A DNA stretch of 64,000 nt, from positions 5,510,184 through 5,574,183 of the forward strand of contig CM077653.1 in the NCBI GenBank assembly GCA_039707465.1. The letters run 5' to 3'. Below the pieces are notes generated by a model. It had not been told where the DNA came from, ran no database searches, and saw only the letters and a program-made list of their open reading frames with translations. The stretch comes from Rhabdophis nuchalis. Its lineage: Eukaryota > Chordata > Lepidosauria > Squamata > Natricidae. Below are positions 20,796 to 31,645 of the stretch, in pieces; position 1 is the stretch's first letter; each line of letters starts with the position of its first letter. The position numbers and the translations under genes are program-made.

Positions 20796-21517
20796 CATGG
20801 ACATAAGGCTTCAAGTCTCCAAGTCTGGACATTCATCTCCATCATGGGTGCCGTTTTGAAGAAGTTCTTCTGCCTCTTGATATCTGTGATATCGTCCATG
20901 AGATGCTGCCCAAATTCCAGATGTATCCATCATCCCTGATGGAGAGATAGGGAAGAAAACATCGAAAGAACACAGATCAGTCTGGGGCAATATTGATGCA
21001 AACAGCCTAATTGGTTTAGGGCCTCCATGACCTTGTTTGAAGCTACCAGTTGGGATAAATGGAAGGTGTGGCCCTCAGCATCTTAAGAGTTACTGACTTC
21101 CCATCATCCATTGAAGGAGGCTCAAACTATATTTACAACTGGATCCTTTTCCTCTTGCTAAACACGTAATTGAGAAAGGAAATCATTGGGATATTTTTTT
21201 AATTCAAGGAAAGGAGAAGCAACAAGGACTTGAGCCAACAAATTATTATAGGCCAGAAGTGGGTCAAGGCAATCATTTTAAAAAAAATGGGGACAGAGAA
21301 TACAGGGGTTGAATTCACCAGAAGTGAGGGATCACCCAATAGACTTGCTGTCTCAGGCAAAATTAATTAATTAATTCTAATTAACAAAAATTACGAGAAC
21401 CTTCCAAGAGTTGGAATCGTTTTCTGGTCAAAGGAATAGAACTCAGATGGTTTCCCATCAAACGAAAGTCATAAAGATACTAGAAACAGTTGACAACAAG
21501 ACTGAATCACACAATCA
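20796..21517. other. unassigned stretch
   Basis: A good minus-strand acceptor-like site ends at 20937, but no usable donor follows. Nothing else recognised. Confidence 0.3.
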
Positions 21518-21585
21518 CAAGGCTGGAAGGGACCTTAGAGGTCTTCTAATCCAGCCCATGGGAAAAAGACTTCATCCTGGACAAA
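21518..21585 (-). mobile_element. CR1 3' tail fragment
   Basis: GGAAGGGACCTTAGAGGTCT and TCTAATCCAGCCC match the minus-strand CR1 3' UTR. Confidence 0.7.
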
Positions 21586-22205
21586 TGATTTATTTACTTA
21601 TTTATTTATTATTCGAATTTATAAGCCGCACCCATCTCACCACATAGGGACTTGGGGCGGCACACAGGGAATATAAAATATAAATATACAAATCTACAAA
21701 AAATAGAACATTCTTAAAACTAAATTAAATTAACCCACCCTGCGCTAAAACCCACATTAAAACCCCTGAATTAAAACTTTGGTAACTAAAAGCAGTACGG
21801 TGTTCGAGTAGGATGGTGCCGGGCCGGCTTGTTGGAAGAAGTGCGTTTTTAACCGCTGGCGGAACAGGCGGAGGTCCGAGATGACACGGAGGTCGGGGGG
21901 AAGAGAGTTCCAGAGGGTTGGGCCCATCACAGAGAAGGCTCTTCCCCTGGGCGTCGCCAACCGGCATTGCCCGGTTGACGGCACCCAGAGCAGACCCTCT
22001 CTGTGAGGGTCGTAGGGATGTATGGGGCAGTAGACGGTCTCGTAGATAGCTAGGCCCCGTGCCATGGAGCACCTTGAAGATGGTCATCAAAACCTTGCAA
22101 TGCACCCGGAAGGTCACAGGTAGCCAGAGCAGCTCGCGCAGGAGCGGTGTTATGTGGGATTGCCTTGAAGCACCCATAATCACCCGCGCTGGGTGCTCCT
22201 TGTAG
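21586..22205 (-). mobile_element. L2 LINE 3' end
   Basis: The minus strand encodes the L2 ORF terminus in frames 21757-22065 and 21725-22594, with frameshifts (GRAFSVMGPTLWNSLPPDLR, LFRQRLKTHFFQQAG). The tail TGCCGCCCCAAGTCCC ends in (AAAT)n. Confidence 0.9.
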
Positions 22206-22400
22206 CATGCACAGACACACCGAGACACAGATGCAGTACCATAATTGTGGTACTGCTGGGCTGAGATTTTCCTAGACGAGGATTTAAAGCAACACAATGA
22301 GTAGTCTAAGACTCGCAGAAGTCTAAGGGGCCTGTCTCTCATCTTTAAGAAGCCTAAAAATGACTCCAAGCATTTGATGCCCAAGTGCCCAGTTTTGGAA
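22206..22400. other. unassigned spacer
   Basis: No element recognised between L2 and LTR. Confidence 0.3.
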
Positions 22401-22406
22401 GGGCAT

Positions 22407-23020
22407 TGTTGTGGCACGCCAGCGGTCAGCGGAGCTGGCAGCAGAGACGGACAGTGAGGAGGTTGGGGAGGAGTAAGGGCCAGTCCTGGAGGCTGGGGAA
22501 GGCTCGGATGACGGCTCTGTGCCGGAGGCAGAGGCAGGGCTGAGGCCGTCTGGCAGTGATCAGGTACCCATGGAGCTAGATAGCAGAGAGGCAAAGAAAC
22601 AGCTGGAGCCTGTTCCCAGTGTGAGCATGCACAGAGCTGCCAGAGGAAAAGAACAGCTGAGAAATCAGGGTCAACTTGGGAGGAAAGTCACAGGAGGATG
22701 GTGATTGAGCCCTCCCATAGGAAATAAAAGAGGAGCGAAAGGGGAGGGGGCTTTTGCAGGAAACAATTCATTCGTTTATTCATTTCAGGAGTGTGAAGAT
22801 CTGTCCGTGAATCTCAGAGACTCTGTGCCCAAACTTTCCTTGCACAGCACTGTGTTTGGACAATATTTACATGGCAGCTTTCCAAGCTAGATAAGGTCTG
22901 TTGTCATAAATATTCTTTGCTGAATGTGAATGAGAGGAATTCACATTCGTTTAATAAAAAGGGGGTTTGGCAGGACCAGGACTCTGCCTCGGGCTTTTTG
23001 GGGAAGCCTAGGTCAGAACA
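22407..23020 (+). mobile_element. solo LTR-like element, 614 bp
   Basis: Begins TGTTGTGGCACGCC and ends GGTCAGAACA, giving TGT...ACA termini. Flanks GGCAT and GCCAT agree at 4 of 5 bases, like an old retroviral target duplication. A TATA-like AAATAAAAG lies at about 22719 and a polyadenylation-type TTTAATAAAAAGG at about 22952. Two partial copies (1-306 and 5945-6330) confirm the family. No gag, pol or env is attached. Confidence 0.65.
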
Positions 23021-23221
23021 GCCATCTCAACAGGCCACACCAAGAAAAAATGGTTGGCCATCAGGTTCTCAACAGAAGTCTTGTTTCAGAGCAAGCGATA
23101 ACCTTGGACAGCTCTTCCAGATCTGATCCCTCCTTGCGCTAAGCAATTTATTTCAAAGAGCACCGCTTCTCAAAAGAGAGAATCGAAAGCTTTGCAGCAT
23201 AGGAGAACTGTAAAAAAAGCA
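23021..23221. other. unassigned stretch
   Basis: Contains AATAAA on the minus strand near 23150; no gene supported. Confidence 0.3.
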
Positions 23222-23295
23222 AAGCTGGCTGGAGAAGTCTGGGAGCTGAAGTCCTTCAGACTTAAAGTTGCAAAGGTTGGAGACCCCTGCATTAG
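23222..23295. mobile_element. foldback element fragment
   Basis: GGGAGCTGAAGTCCTTCAGA ... GGAGACCCCTG matches one arm of the palindromic family. Confidence 0.55.
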
Positions 23296-23514
23296 ATCAG
23301 TTTTCTGAGTAGAATTCCCACTGCAACATTCCTGATTCCGAGGTGACGTTTTCTCTGGGCAGAGAGAAAATCTGGGAATGTGACTGACCCTGAGCTTGGT
23401 TACTCATGCCTTGGTCATCCCATATCTGGACTACTGCAATACTGTCTACCCAGGGCTACCCTTGAAGAGTATTCAGAAGCTGCAGAATGGTGAGATGGTT
23501 GGCACATAAATTGA

Positions 23515-23738
23515 AATAAAGTAAAGTAATAATAAAATAAAATAGTAAAGTACAGTACAATACAATACAATACAATGCAATACAATATGAAATAAAATAA
23601 TAGCAATAAAATAAAATAGTAAAGTAAAGTACAATACGGACATGCATGGTGGATAAAATACAATATAAAATACAATACAATACAATAAAATAAAATAAAA
23701 CAATAAAATAAAAATAAAATATATAATAAAACAAATAC

Positions 23739-23765
<27 letters not shown>
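23515..23765. repeat. A/T-rich compound microsatellite
   Basis: Blocks of AATAAAGTA, ATACA, AATAAAATA and (AAAT)n lead into the adjacent L2 tail. Confidence 0.85.
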
Positions 23766-23775
<10 letters not shown>

Positions 23776-24172
23776 ATTTATAACCCGCTCTCTCTCCCCG
23801 AAGGGACTCGAGGCGGGGCACAGGGGAATTAAAAATGCATATAAAATTAAAGACAATACAATATTAAAAAGAATTAAATGAAACCCTGTGCTAAAATCCC
23901 AAAGCTAAAACAAACCCCTAAAAAACCCTAAAACAGTTAAGTCATCCCAAGCCGGCCAAGCAAAAGAAATGTGTTTTTAATTTTTGACGGAAGGAACGGA
24001 GGTCCGTAGTTGTTCTAATATCAGGGGGAAGGTCGTTCCAGAGGGTCGGGCCCACCACAGAGAAGGCCCTACCCCTGGGCGTCGCCCGCTGGCACAGCCT
24101 AGTGGACGGCACCCGGAGAAGTCCCTCTCTGTGGGAGCGAATCGGCCGCAGGGATGTATGGGGTCTGGGCCA
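23766..24172 (-). mobile_element. L2 LINE 3' end
   Basis: The minus-strand frame 23942-24172 encodes HTSLRPIRSHREGLLRVPST and LKTHFFCLAGL, then the CCCCGCCTCGAGTCCC tail. Confidence 0.95.
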
Positions 24173-24279
24173 GCCCCCTGAGTTTCCAACAAACCCTACA
24201 ATTACAAAAAACACACAACCAAACCCCGTTTTATCCAGTTTTTGTTCATCTTGAGTGCTCCTATGTTTTAACATTTTAA

Positions 24280-24400
24280 CGTTTTACACATGGCTGTTTT
24301 GATGAGCTTGTAAGCTGGCCGCCATCGCTCAACAGCGAGATGGGTGGCATATAAACATACGTGAATGACCCAACGAATAAAAGTAGGAACAAATGAATGT
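24280..24400 (+). mobile_element. L2-like tail of another subfamily
   Basis: GAGCTTGTAAGCTGGCCGCC ... GGGTGGCATATAAACATACG resembles a divergent L2 3' end. Confidence 0.4.
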
Positions 24401-25040
24401 GGTGGTGGGATACCCACAGATCTGGGCCGGCCCCTCAGTTTGGAGGGCCCCAACAGATGCCCCCCTCCCCACGCTTAGCAATAAACCAGAGATGCCTCGG
24501 GGTGGGGGGGAAACGTGCGGGCATGTTTTTCTGTCTGAAATGAGGCCAGCCCGGGCTGGTCTCCGAATTGGTATTTCCGATTGCAGCAATAAAGGCCAAC
24601 ACTTCCCGCTCTGCGCTTGGAGCCAACAAGATCTTGGCTCGTGTCCCATGCAGCCTCTTTTCTTCCAAAGAGGGGGGGGGAATTGGAGGGAGGGGCCGAG
24701 GAAGAAGTGTGTGGAATTCTCGGGATCTGCCCGAACGACCTCCGGGCATGGCGCTCAATTAAACGAGAGCAGACAATTGCATTTTAATTCTTGGTTTAAG
24801 AAGATGAAGAGGGTTTGGCTACTTCAAAGGAGCCAAGGGTGGCTCACGGCCATCACACCAGTCCCTATAAAACAATTAAGTGATAAAATAATCAAACCCG
24901 TTCAACCTTCAGATTTGGCTACATAGAGCCCTTGAATGAGTGTCCCTTTCTTCTACTTACCCTCTACCCACCCACCCACTTTCAACAAACTGAAGGCTAA
25001 ATTAAAGTCAAGCCTAAAGCCATAAAATGAAAACCTACAG
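24401..25040. other. unassigned, moderately GC-rich
   Basis: No gene supported. GGCGCTCAATTAAACGAGAG and TTTTAATTCTTGGTTTAA near 24750-24800 look unlike local repeats. Confidence 0.3.
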
Positions 25041-25043
25041 GAT

Positions 25044-25124
25044 AAGCCAGGGGTCGGCAACTTTAAACACTCAAAGAGCCACAATGGTCCTAACTGTAAG
25101 CCCCCCCCCCAATTCAAAAGAAGT
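25044..25124 (+). mobile_element. hAT-like fragment (CAGGGGTCGGCAAC)
   Basis: CCAGGGGTCGGCAACTTTAA and CAAAGAGCCACAATGGTCC are one end of a common amniote hAT-type element. The other end is missing. Confidence 0.55.
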
Positions 25125-25465
25125 ACGAGGGTGAGACATGATAGCAGTCTTCCAATATCTCAGAGGCTTCCACAAAGAAGAGGGAGTCAAGCTATTCTCC
25201 AAAGCACCTGAGAGTAGAACAAGAAGCAATGGGTGGAAACTAATCAAGGAGAGAAGCAACTTAGAACTGAGGAGGAATTTCCTGACAGTTAGAACAACGA
25301 ATCAGTGGAACAACTTGCCTCCAGAAGTTGTGAATGCTCCAACACTGGATGTTTTAAAGAAGATGTTGGATAGCTATTTGTCGGAAGTGTTGTAGGGTTT
25401 CCTGCCTAGGCAGGGGGTTGGACTAGAAGACCTCCAAGGTGCTTTCCAACTCTGTTATTATATTA
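25125..25465 (+). mobile_element. CR1/L3 LINE 3' end
   Basis: The frame 25138-25395 ends the CR1 ORF ([20 protein letters not shown]). The 3' UTR GGGTTGGACTAGAAGACCTC is followed by a short TTATA tail. Confidence 0.95.
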
Positions 25466-25730
25466 TATTAATTCTGGAGCTGACTGGAAGTCCATATATT
25501 TCCACATGCAGAAGGTTCTTTCCATGATATCCAGTGGAAATGCTAAAAGAAGATTTGAGGTGCTATGAAGCATCTCTACCAAGGCACGTGTGTTTCCTCT
25601 TCAACTCTGATTGGTCAGATCAAGGTCACAAAGACTGCAGTACTGGAATTCTGTTATCTCAAGGAACACTAACATATTTTGAAAGTTTGATAGAGATTTC
25701 CTTTCCCTGGGGAATATAGACAGGGGAATC
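25466..25730. other. unassigned stretch
   Basis: No gene recognised. Confidence 0.3.
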
Positions 25731-25731
25731 A

Positions 25732-25796
<65 letters not shown>

Positions 25797-26082
25797 TTAC
25801 TTCCTTTCTTCCTCCCTCCCTCCTTCCCTTCCCTTCCCTTCCCTTTTGTTTCTCCTTTCCTCTTTCCTTCCTTCCTTCTTTCCTTCCTTTCCTTCCTTCT
25901 TTCCTTCCTTCCTTCCCTTCCTTCCTTTTTTCCTTCCTTATCTTCCTTCACTCCCTCCCTCCCCCCTCCCTCCTTCCCTTCCTTTCCTTCCTCCTTTCCT
26001 TTAACCTTTCCTTTCTCCTTTCCTTCTTTCTTTCCTCCTTCCTTTTTCTTTCTCCCTTCCTTCCTTCCTTCCTTCCTTCCGC
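25731..26082. repeat. polypyrimidine microsatellite (CTTT, CTTC)n
   Basis: (TTTC)n at about 25731-25795, then variable TTCC/CTTC. The Lys/Glu/Gly-rich frame on the minus strand is an artefact of it. Confidence 0.95.
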
Positions 26083-26261
26083 TGTTTCCATCTTTGCATG
26101 CCTTCTTCAAGATGAATAACAGCATCCTCCACATCAACTGAACAAGGAGAATTGCGTTATCTAAAGGGCGTGAAGCACCGTAATGAGGTGAAGCCAAGTT
26201 GTCAGGCAAAGGACTAGCATTTGCATTGCTATAGGTCACCTTCCCTTGCATTAGACTATAG
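26083..26261. other. unassigned stretch
   Basis: No gene recognised. Confidence 0.3.
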
Positions 26262-26660
26262 ATAGTCTTTGACTTAAAGCTATTTGCTTAGCGACTGCTC
26301 CAACTTACAAGGACACTGAAAAAGGCTGACGTACGACTGGATCTCACACTTACGAAGGCTGCAGCATCCTCATGGTCACGTGATCAACCTTTTGGGTGCA
26401 ACTGGCATGTATTTATGATGATTGCAGCATCCTGAAGTCATGCGATCATCATCTGTGACCTTCTGAGCAGGCTTCCAACAAGCAAGGTCAATGGGATAAT
26501 GTGCTTTTGGCTTAACGATTGTATGGTTCACTCAACAATTAGCAATTGGCTTAACAAGTGTGGTAAAAAAAAAAGGTCATTAAACTCGTCACCACCTACT
26601 TAACAATCACCTCACTTAGCAACAGGATTGTGGTAGTAAGTCAAGGACTACCCATATACT
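26262..26660 (-). mobile_element. TIR element family A
   Basis: The reverse complement gives the family order: AGTCCTTGACTTACTACCAC ... TTGCTAAGTGAGGTG ... CATTGACCTTGCTTG ... CACGTGACCATGAGGATGCT ... AAGTGTGAGATCCAGTCGTA. Confidence 0.75.
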
Positions 26661-26756
26661 CATGATTATCCTAAATTGAAAGAGGCAAATTGATAGTAGA
26701 ACAGTTACATTATATTGAATGCTGATCAAATGGTCTTGTAAGGGTTGCCCTTAGAC

Positions 26757-26948
26757 CAGGGATGAAATTCAGCAGGTTCTGACAGGTTCTGAAGAACTGA
26801 TAGTGGAAATTTTGAGTAGTTTGAAAAACTGGCAAATACCACCTCTGGCTGGCCCCCGAGTGGGGAGGGAATGGGGATTTTGCAGTATCCTTCCCCATCA
26901 AGCCACGCCCACAGAATCAGTAGTAAAGAAAATTGAATTTCACCATTG
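26757..26948 (+). mobile_element. hAT-like element family C with perfect 8-bp target duplication
   Basis: Starts CAGGGATGAAATTCAGCAGG and ends GAATTTCACCATTG. CCTTAGAC is repeated exactly at 26749-26756 and 26949-26956. At 192 bp it is a shortened copy similar to 28991-29225. Confidence 0.9.
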
Positions 26949-27039
26949 CCTTAGACTGCACAGTATAGTTGTGGGTGGCACCCTAATTCCTTGGCCTATC
27001 AAGCCTTTTACTATTGACACCCCCATTAACATCTTCTTT
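26949..27039. other. unassigned spacer
   Basis: Nothing recognised beyond the target duplication. Confidence 0.3.
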
Positions 27040-27245
27040 TCTAATTGTACACAAAATTCCGAACTCCGAAGGCAACTGGGCTTTGTTCTTCCTTTGAAGA
27101 CATTTTGCTCCTCATCCAAGAAATGACTCCAGTTCTCTCTTGGATGAGAAGCTAAACATCTTCAAGGAAAAAAATAAAGTCCAGCTGCCTTTTGAAAAAA
27201 CACCTTTGGGACAACCATGACCTGGATGACTGGGAATCTCCATAG
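27040..27245 (+). mobile_element. interspersed repeat tail, family uncertain
   Basis: GGATGAGAAGCTAAACATCT, TCAAGGAAAAAAATAAAGTC, then GCTGCCTTTTGAAAAAACAC, TTTGGGACAACCATGACCTG. I recognise this as a recurrent reptile and fish repeat but cannot assign the class. 41995-42100 may be related. Confidence 0.45.
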
Positions 27246-27464
27246 ACAAAGTTCTGAATCCATAGGCAAGAGATCAAAGTATGGGCACTGACCATCTAAA
27301 ACTTTATTGAGTTCCTTCACACAACCTGTTTCTGACTCCCTGCAGAAGAGCCGGCATACAAGAGTGCATAAACAGTAGCAGAAACTTTGAGTAACATGTT
27401 ATGAAAGGACAAAATGGGTTAGAGCAGGTCAGGCTGCGTCACTTATTCCACTAGGCCTAATTCT
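27246..27464. other. unassigned stretch
   Basis: No gene recognised. Confidence 0.3.
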
Positions 27465-27690
27465 CACCAAGAAAGGGTCCAGCTGTTTTCCAAGGCACCC
27501 AAAGGCCAGACAAGGAATAACGGATGGAAACTGACCAAGGAGAGATTCAACCACAAAATGAGACATTTTCTCACAATCAACCAGTAAAACCACTTGCCTT
27601 CAGAAGTTGTGAGTGCTCCAACACTGGGGTTTTTTAAGAACAGATTGGACAACCATTTGTCTGAAATGGGGTAGGGTCTCCTGCTCCTCC
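27465..27690 (+). mobile_element. CR1/L3 LINE 3' piece
   Basis: CAGCTGTTTTCCAAGGCACC ... GTGAGTGCTCCAACACTGGG ... GGGGTAGGGTCTCCTGCT. It stops abruptly where the next CR1 starts, without its own tail. Confidence 0.85.
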
Positions 27691-28072
27691 GATGAACAGT
27701 TGCAGAAACTGGGCATGGCTAGTCTAGTGAAGAGAAGGACCAGGGGAGACAGGATAGCAGTCTTCCAATATTTGAGGGGCTGCCCCAGAGAGGAGGGGGG
27801 TCAAGCTATCTTCCAAGGCACCCAAAGGCCAGACAAGGAACAATGGATGGAAACTGACCAAGGAGAGATTCAACCTGGAAATAAGGAGAGATTTTCTGAC
27901 AATGAGAACAATCAAACCATGGAACAGAAGCTGGCTTTGGAAGTTGTGGGAGCTTCATCCCTGGAGGCTTTCAAGAAGAGACTGGACTGCCATCTGTCAG
28001 AAATGGTGTAGGGTCTTCTGCTTGGGTGGGAGGTTGGACTAGAGGACCTACAAAGTCCCTTCCAACTCTGTA
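27691..28072 (+). mobile_element. second CR1/L3 copy, head to tail
   Basis: Begins CTCCGATGAACAGTTGCAGA and continues to GGTTGGACTAGAGGACCTAC. A different subfamily member from the one just upstream. Confidence 0.9.
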
Positions 28073-28525
28073 TCTATCTGTGTCTCCAATTCTTCAGTGG
28101 AGAAGAATGGTGCGCTGTGCATTAATGGGCTACATCCTTCTAGTTCTGTGGAGTCTTGCATTTGCTATTTATGAACATGCTGACTCCATGGAACATTTAA
28201 ATGTAGGGCATTCCAATCTCTCCAGTGTGATAAGAACGTGTCCCCCCACCCTCCTTCACAAGGTTTGGAAAAGGGACCAAGGATCAATTTCTCCCCAAAA
28301 CTTCCCAAATGTTTCTTGGGGAGTCCAGTGGATGTCTTGTACCCTTCCCCTGGATTATCCAAGGATAAAGCTGCTTTCAGCTGCCTTCTGAATGACCTAG
28401 ATAACAGACCCAAACAAATTGAGCTGACTCAAACTCTCTTTCAGTGTAGGAGGTGGTATGGTTATTTTGATCTTGGGCAATTAATCTATGTCTACTTCCT
28501 GATTGAGAGAACTAAAAGAATTAGA
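28073..28525. other. unassigned; weak exon-like ORF on +
   Basis: The + frame at 28108-28391 includes ALMGYILLVLWSLAFAIYEH, which resembles a signal peptide, after a good acceptor-like TGTCTCCAATTCTTCAG. No strong donor follows, so I do not call it a gene. Confidence 0.25.
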
Positions 28526-28528
28526 GGA

Positions 28529-28538
28529 GAGAGAGAGA

Positions 28539-28581
<43 letters not shown>

Positions 28582-28618
28582 AGGGAGGGAGGGAGGGAGG
28601 GAGGGAGGGAGGGAGAAC
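28529..28618. repeat. (GA)n and (GGGA)n microsatellite
   Basis: GAGAGA passing into nine GGGA-type units. Confidence 0.95.
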
Positions 28619-28909
28619 AAAAACAGGTTTTCTAAGTTTCTGGCATCAGCATTAAATCGGCTGCATTCAGCTTTCCCCTGAAAATTGGCTTCTTAAAAGA
28701 TTCTTAAAAGATTCACTTTTAAGAATTTCAGATAACCCTGTGCTGTTTTATAGAGAAAAGTGGGTGAGGTGCCAGTAGATTTCAATAACGTGATGCGTTT
28801 GAAACAAACACTTCATGAAGTTCATTTTTGCCCGTCAAGACTGTATACATTTCTTTCTTTCTTTTTTAAACGTCTTTTATTTGCATTTTACTTTTCACAC
28901 CAAACATGC
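28619..28909. other. unassigned stretch
   Basis: No gene recognised. Confidence 0.3.
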
Positions 28910-28990
28910 TTTGTGGATAGTGTATCATGATTTATATTGATATGGATTGCTTCCTGATTGCTTATTTATACCCTGTGACTATCATTAAGT

Positions 28991-29225
28991 CAGAGGTGGG
29001 ATTCAGCAGGTTCTGACCGGTTCCGGAGAACCAGTAGTGGAACTTTTGAGTAGTTCAGAGAACCGGTAAATACCACCTCTGGCTGGCCCCGCCCCAGTCT
29101 GTCTCTGATTCCCGAGTCCCAATTGATTTGGAGAGAATGGGGATTTTGCAGTATCCTTCCCCTGCCACCCCCACCAAGCCACCCCCACAGAACCAGTAGT
29201 AAAAAAAATTTAAATCCCACCATGG
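28991..29225 (+). mobile_element. hAT-like element family C with perfect 8-bp target duplication
   Basis: CAGAGGTGGGATTCAGCAGG to TTTAAATCCCACCATGG. CATTAAGT precedes (28983-28990) and follows (29226-29233) it. The undisturbed LINE copy at 51533-51835 has CATTAAGT only once, confirming the duplication. Confidence 0.95.
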
Positions 29226-29247
29226 CATTAAGTGTTGTAACTTATGG

Positions 29248-29325
29248 TATAAGGTGTCTGCCTAGGTGAGTGGGTGGACTAGAAGACCTCCAAGGTCCCT
29301 TCCAACTCTGCTATTGTATATTGTA
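29248..29325 (+). mobile_element. CR1 3' tail inserted in the Rex1-like LINE
   Basis: TATAAGGTGTCTGCCTAGGT, then GGACTAGAAGACCTCCAAGG and CTATTGTATATTG. It splits the host's ...ACTTATG|ATTCTTGAT... sequence, with TATG on both sides. Confidence 0.85.
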
Positions 29326-29427
29326 TGATTCTTGATAAATGTATCTTGCCTTTTCATGTACACTGAGAGCATCTGCACCAAAGACTAATTCCTTGTGTGT
29401 GTCCAATCACACTTGACCAATAAAGAA

Positions 29428-29556
29428 TTCAATTCTATTTCTATTTCTATTTCTATTTCTATTATTTCTATTATTTCTATTATTTCTATTATTTCTATTA
29501 TTTCTATTATTTCTATTATTTCTATTATTTCTATTATTTCTATTTCTATTCTATTG
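29428..29556 (+). repeat. (ATTTCT)n and (ATTATTTCT)n at a LINE tail
   Basis: Begins directly after AATAAAGAATTCAATTCT, the LINE's own terminal repeat. Confidence 0.95.
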
Positions 29557-29884
29557 ACTGGTCAAGTCTTTTTTAAACAACATTAACAATAATAATACAA
29601 ATAGGTGATCCTAATCTTCCAACTTGAACAATACCTCTGCACAAATTTCTTGAACAGGCATGAAACAAAAATATTTGATATAATGATTGAGATATATGGC
29701 TTTACAACTACTCAAGACATTAACCATGCCATGCCTTGGTCTGCAGAAATCTTCATATACAACGATAAAAAGTGGGGTGTCTGATCATTTCCACACACAA
29801 TCAAAACGTAACTTGATGCCCATTGTTGGAAAGAGATTTGCTGGCATTTGCTTAAGAATGGACTGCAAAAATAAAGAAGTCACC
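29557..29884. other. unassigned stretch
   Basis: May include decayed LINE sequence; no gene recognised. Confidence 0.3.
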
Positions 29885-30530
29885 AGCTGCTGATTCTGTT
29901 CTACAGAGGGATGATAGAGTCTCTCATCTGCACCTCCATCACTGTCTGGTTTGGCTCTGCAACCCAACAAGACAGACATGGACTTCAACGGATAATTAGA
30001 ATTGCAGAAAAAACAATGGCTGCCAACCTGCCCTCCATTGAGGACCTATACAATGCACGAGTCAAAAAGAGGGCCATGAAAATATCTACAGACCCCTTGC
30101 AACCTTGACATACCTTGATTCAACTCCTACCCTCAAAATGACACTATAGGGCACTGCACAGTGGCATAACTAGACACAAGGACAGTTTCCCCCCGAATGC
30201 CATCACTCTGCTTAACAACAAATTCCCACAACACTGTCAAATAATTTACACAACTGTATTACTATTACTCTTCTCTTCCTTCCTATTACCTCCCTTCCAA
30301 CTTACTACTATAACCATGTTGTTTGTATCTTTCAATTTATATTGGTTTTATTTGTTTCCTAATACGATTCGATAGCTTATTAGTGACCTTGACCGTCACT
30401 AAGTGTTGTGTCTTATGATTCTCGATGAATGTATTTTATTCTCCTTATGTACACTGAGAGCACATGCACCAAAGACAACTTGCTTGTGTGTGTCCAGTCA
30501 CACTTGGCCAATCAAGAATTCTATTCTATC
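29885..30530 (+). mobile_element. Rex1-like LINE 3' end
   Basis: The frame 29911-30108 encodes VWFGSATQQDRHGLQRIIRI, close to the C-terminal block of Rex1/CR1-group elements. It then runs to TGTACACTGAGAGCACATGC and a TTCTATTCTATCC tail. Confidence 0.7.
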
Positions 30531-31165
30531 CTATATCACTTAAGTATGACCAAAGGGAGGCTGCCAGATTTGATCGTGTCACGAGAACTAAATTCACTCG
30601 CTATTACTTCCTGCAGCAAAGAGAAGCAGAGATGGTCAAATTGATTCTTTTCTCCCAAGGAAGAGACTATATCTAACCTTGTTTCTATTCTGAAATTGCT
30701 TTCAAATTCTGTGCTGGCAATGAGGAAAAAAAATAAAGCTTTGATTTTGTTAAACTAGATGGACTTATTGTTCTAGAAATAGCTTGCATATAACTGTTGT
30801 GTAAAAGCAAAAAGTTCAGGTTGTAAATGTTGTTATCTTTTCCTGAGCTCAAGAGAGTCGAGCGTTGGTGCCTTTTTCTTTCCTTTTCTTCCTTTTCTTC
30901 TTATTCCACTACTTAAAAAAAAATTTATTTGTATTTTATATTTTGAAAAAACCAATTTAAAAAAATCATACGTAAAAAATAGAGAAGTAGCTCACTTGAA
31001 AAGTCAACTATGCTGTGAGGGATCAGCGTAAAAAGGAGAAGGGGCTATTTTAATGCCCACTGGTTGGACACTTTGAAGGATGACAGTGGGATGACCATGA
31101 CGGATCTGAAGGAGGTGGTGTGAGACAGGTGGGATGAAATGAGAAGAAAATACTTGGACAAAACT
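30531..31165. other. unassigned stretch
   Basis: A short + frame near 30540-30676 ends FLQQREAEMVKLILFSQGRD after an acceptor-like CTTCCTGCAG but has no donor. No call. Confidence 0.3.
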
Positions 31166-31169
31166 TCAG

Positions 31170-31312
31170 TGAAAGAATGGAATGGAATGGAATGGAATGG
31201 AATGGAGTGGAGTGGAGTGGAGTGGAGTAGAGTAGAGTAGAATGCAATCTGGAATATATAGAAAGTAGAGTAGAGTAGAGTAGAGTAGAGTAGAGTAGAG
31301 TAGAAGAGAAGA
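31170..31312 (-). repeat. (GGAAT)n / (GAGTA)n microsatellite at a CR1 tail
   Basis: AATGG, then GAGTG, then GAGTA blocks abut the minus-strand CR1 3' end. Confidence 0.95.
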
Positions 31313-31645
31313 TGGAAAGAACCTTGGAGGTCTTCTAGTCCAACTCCCTGCTCAGGCAGGAAACCCTATGCCAATTTCAGACAAACAGTTATCCAATCTC
31401 TTCTTTCAAATGTCCAGTGTTGGAGCATTCACAACTTCTGGAGACAAGTTGTTCCACTGGTTAATTGTTCTCACTGTCAGAAGTTCTTCTTAGTTCTACG
31501 TTGCTTCTCTTCTTGATTAGTTTCCATAAGTTGCTTCTTGTCATGCTTTGGAGTCTAGCGCGACTCCCTCTTCTTTGTGGCAACCCATGAGATTTTGGAA
31601 CACTGCTATCCTGTCATCTCTAGTCCTTCTTTTCACTCAAAGCCA
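31313..31645 (-). mobile_element. CR1/L3 LINE 3' end
   Basis: GGAGGTCTTCTAGTCCAACT to CTAGTCCTTCTTTTCA in the CR1 minus orientation. Confidence 0.9.

Larger units (their letters stand above)
28910..29427 (+). mobile_element. Rex1-like LINE 3' end carrying two insertions
   Basis: The tail TGCTTATTTATACCCTGTGA and CTATCATTAAGT resumes at 29226 as CATTAAGTGTTGTAACTTATG, and again at about 29326 as TATGATTCTTGATAAATGTA, ending AATCACACTTGACCAATAAA. Uninterrupted copies are at 29885-30530 and 51533-51835. Clade name is tentative. Confidence 0.75.

Noticed and set aside
20800..20936. Minus-strand exon after an excellent acceptor (TTTTCTTCCCTATCTCTCCATCAG)
   Set aside because: The most protein-like frame has a stop at the exon start, the other frames stop soon, and no GT donor of reasonable strength follows.
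25601..26251. 216-codon minus-strand frame
   Set aside because: Translation of a (CTTT/CTTC)n microsatellite.
28108..28391. + strand signal-peptide-like ORF (ALMGYILLVLWSLAFA)
   Set aside because: A good acceptor lies before it, but there is no donor, no homology I know, and it adjoins CR1 sequence.
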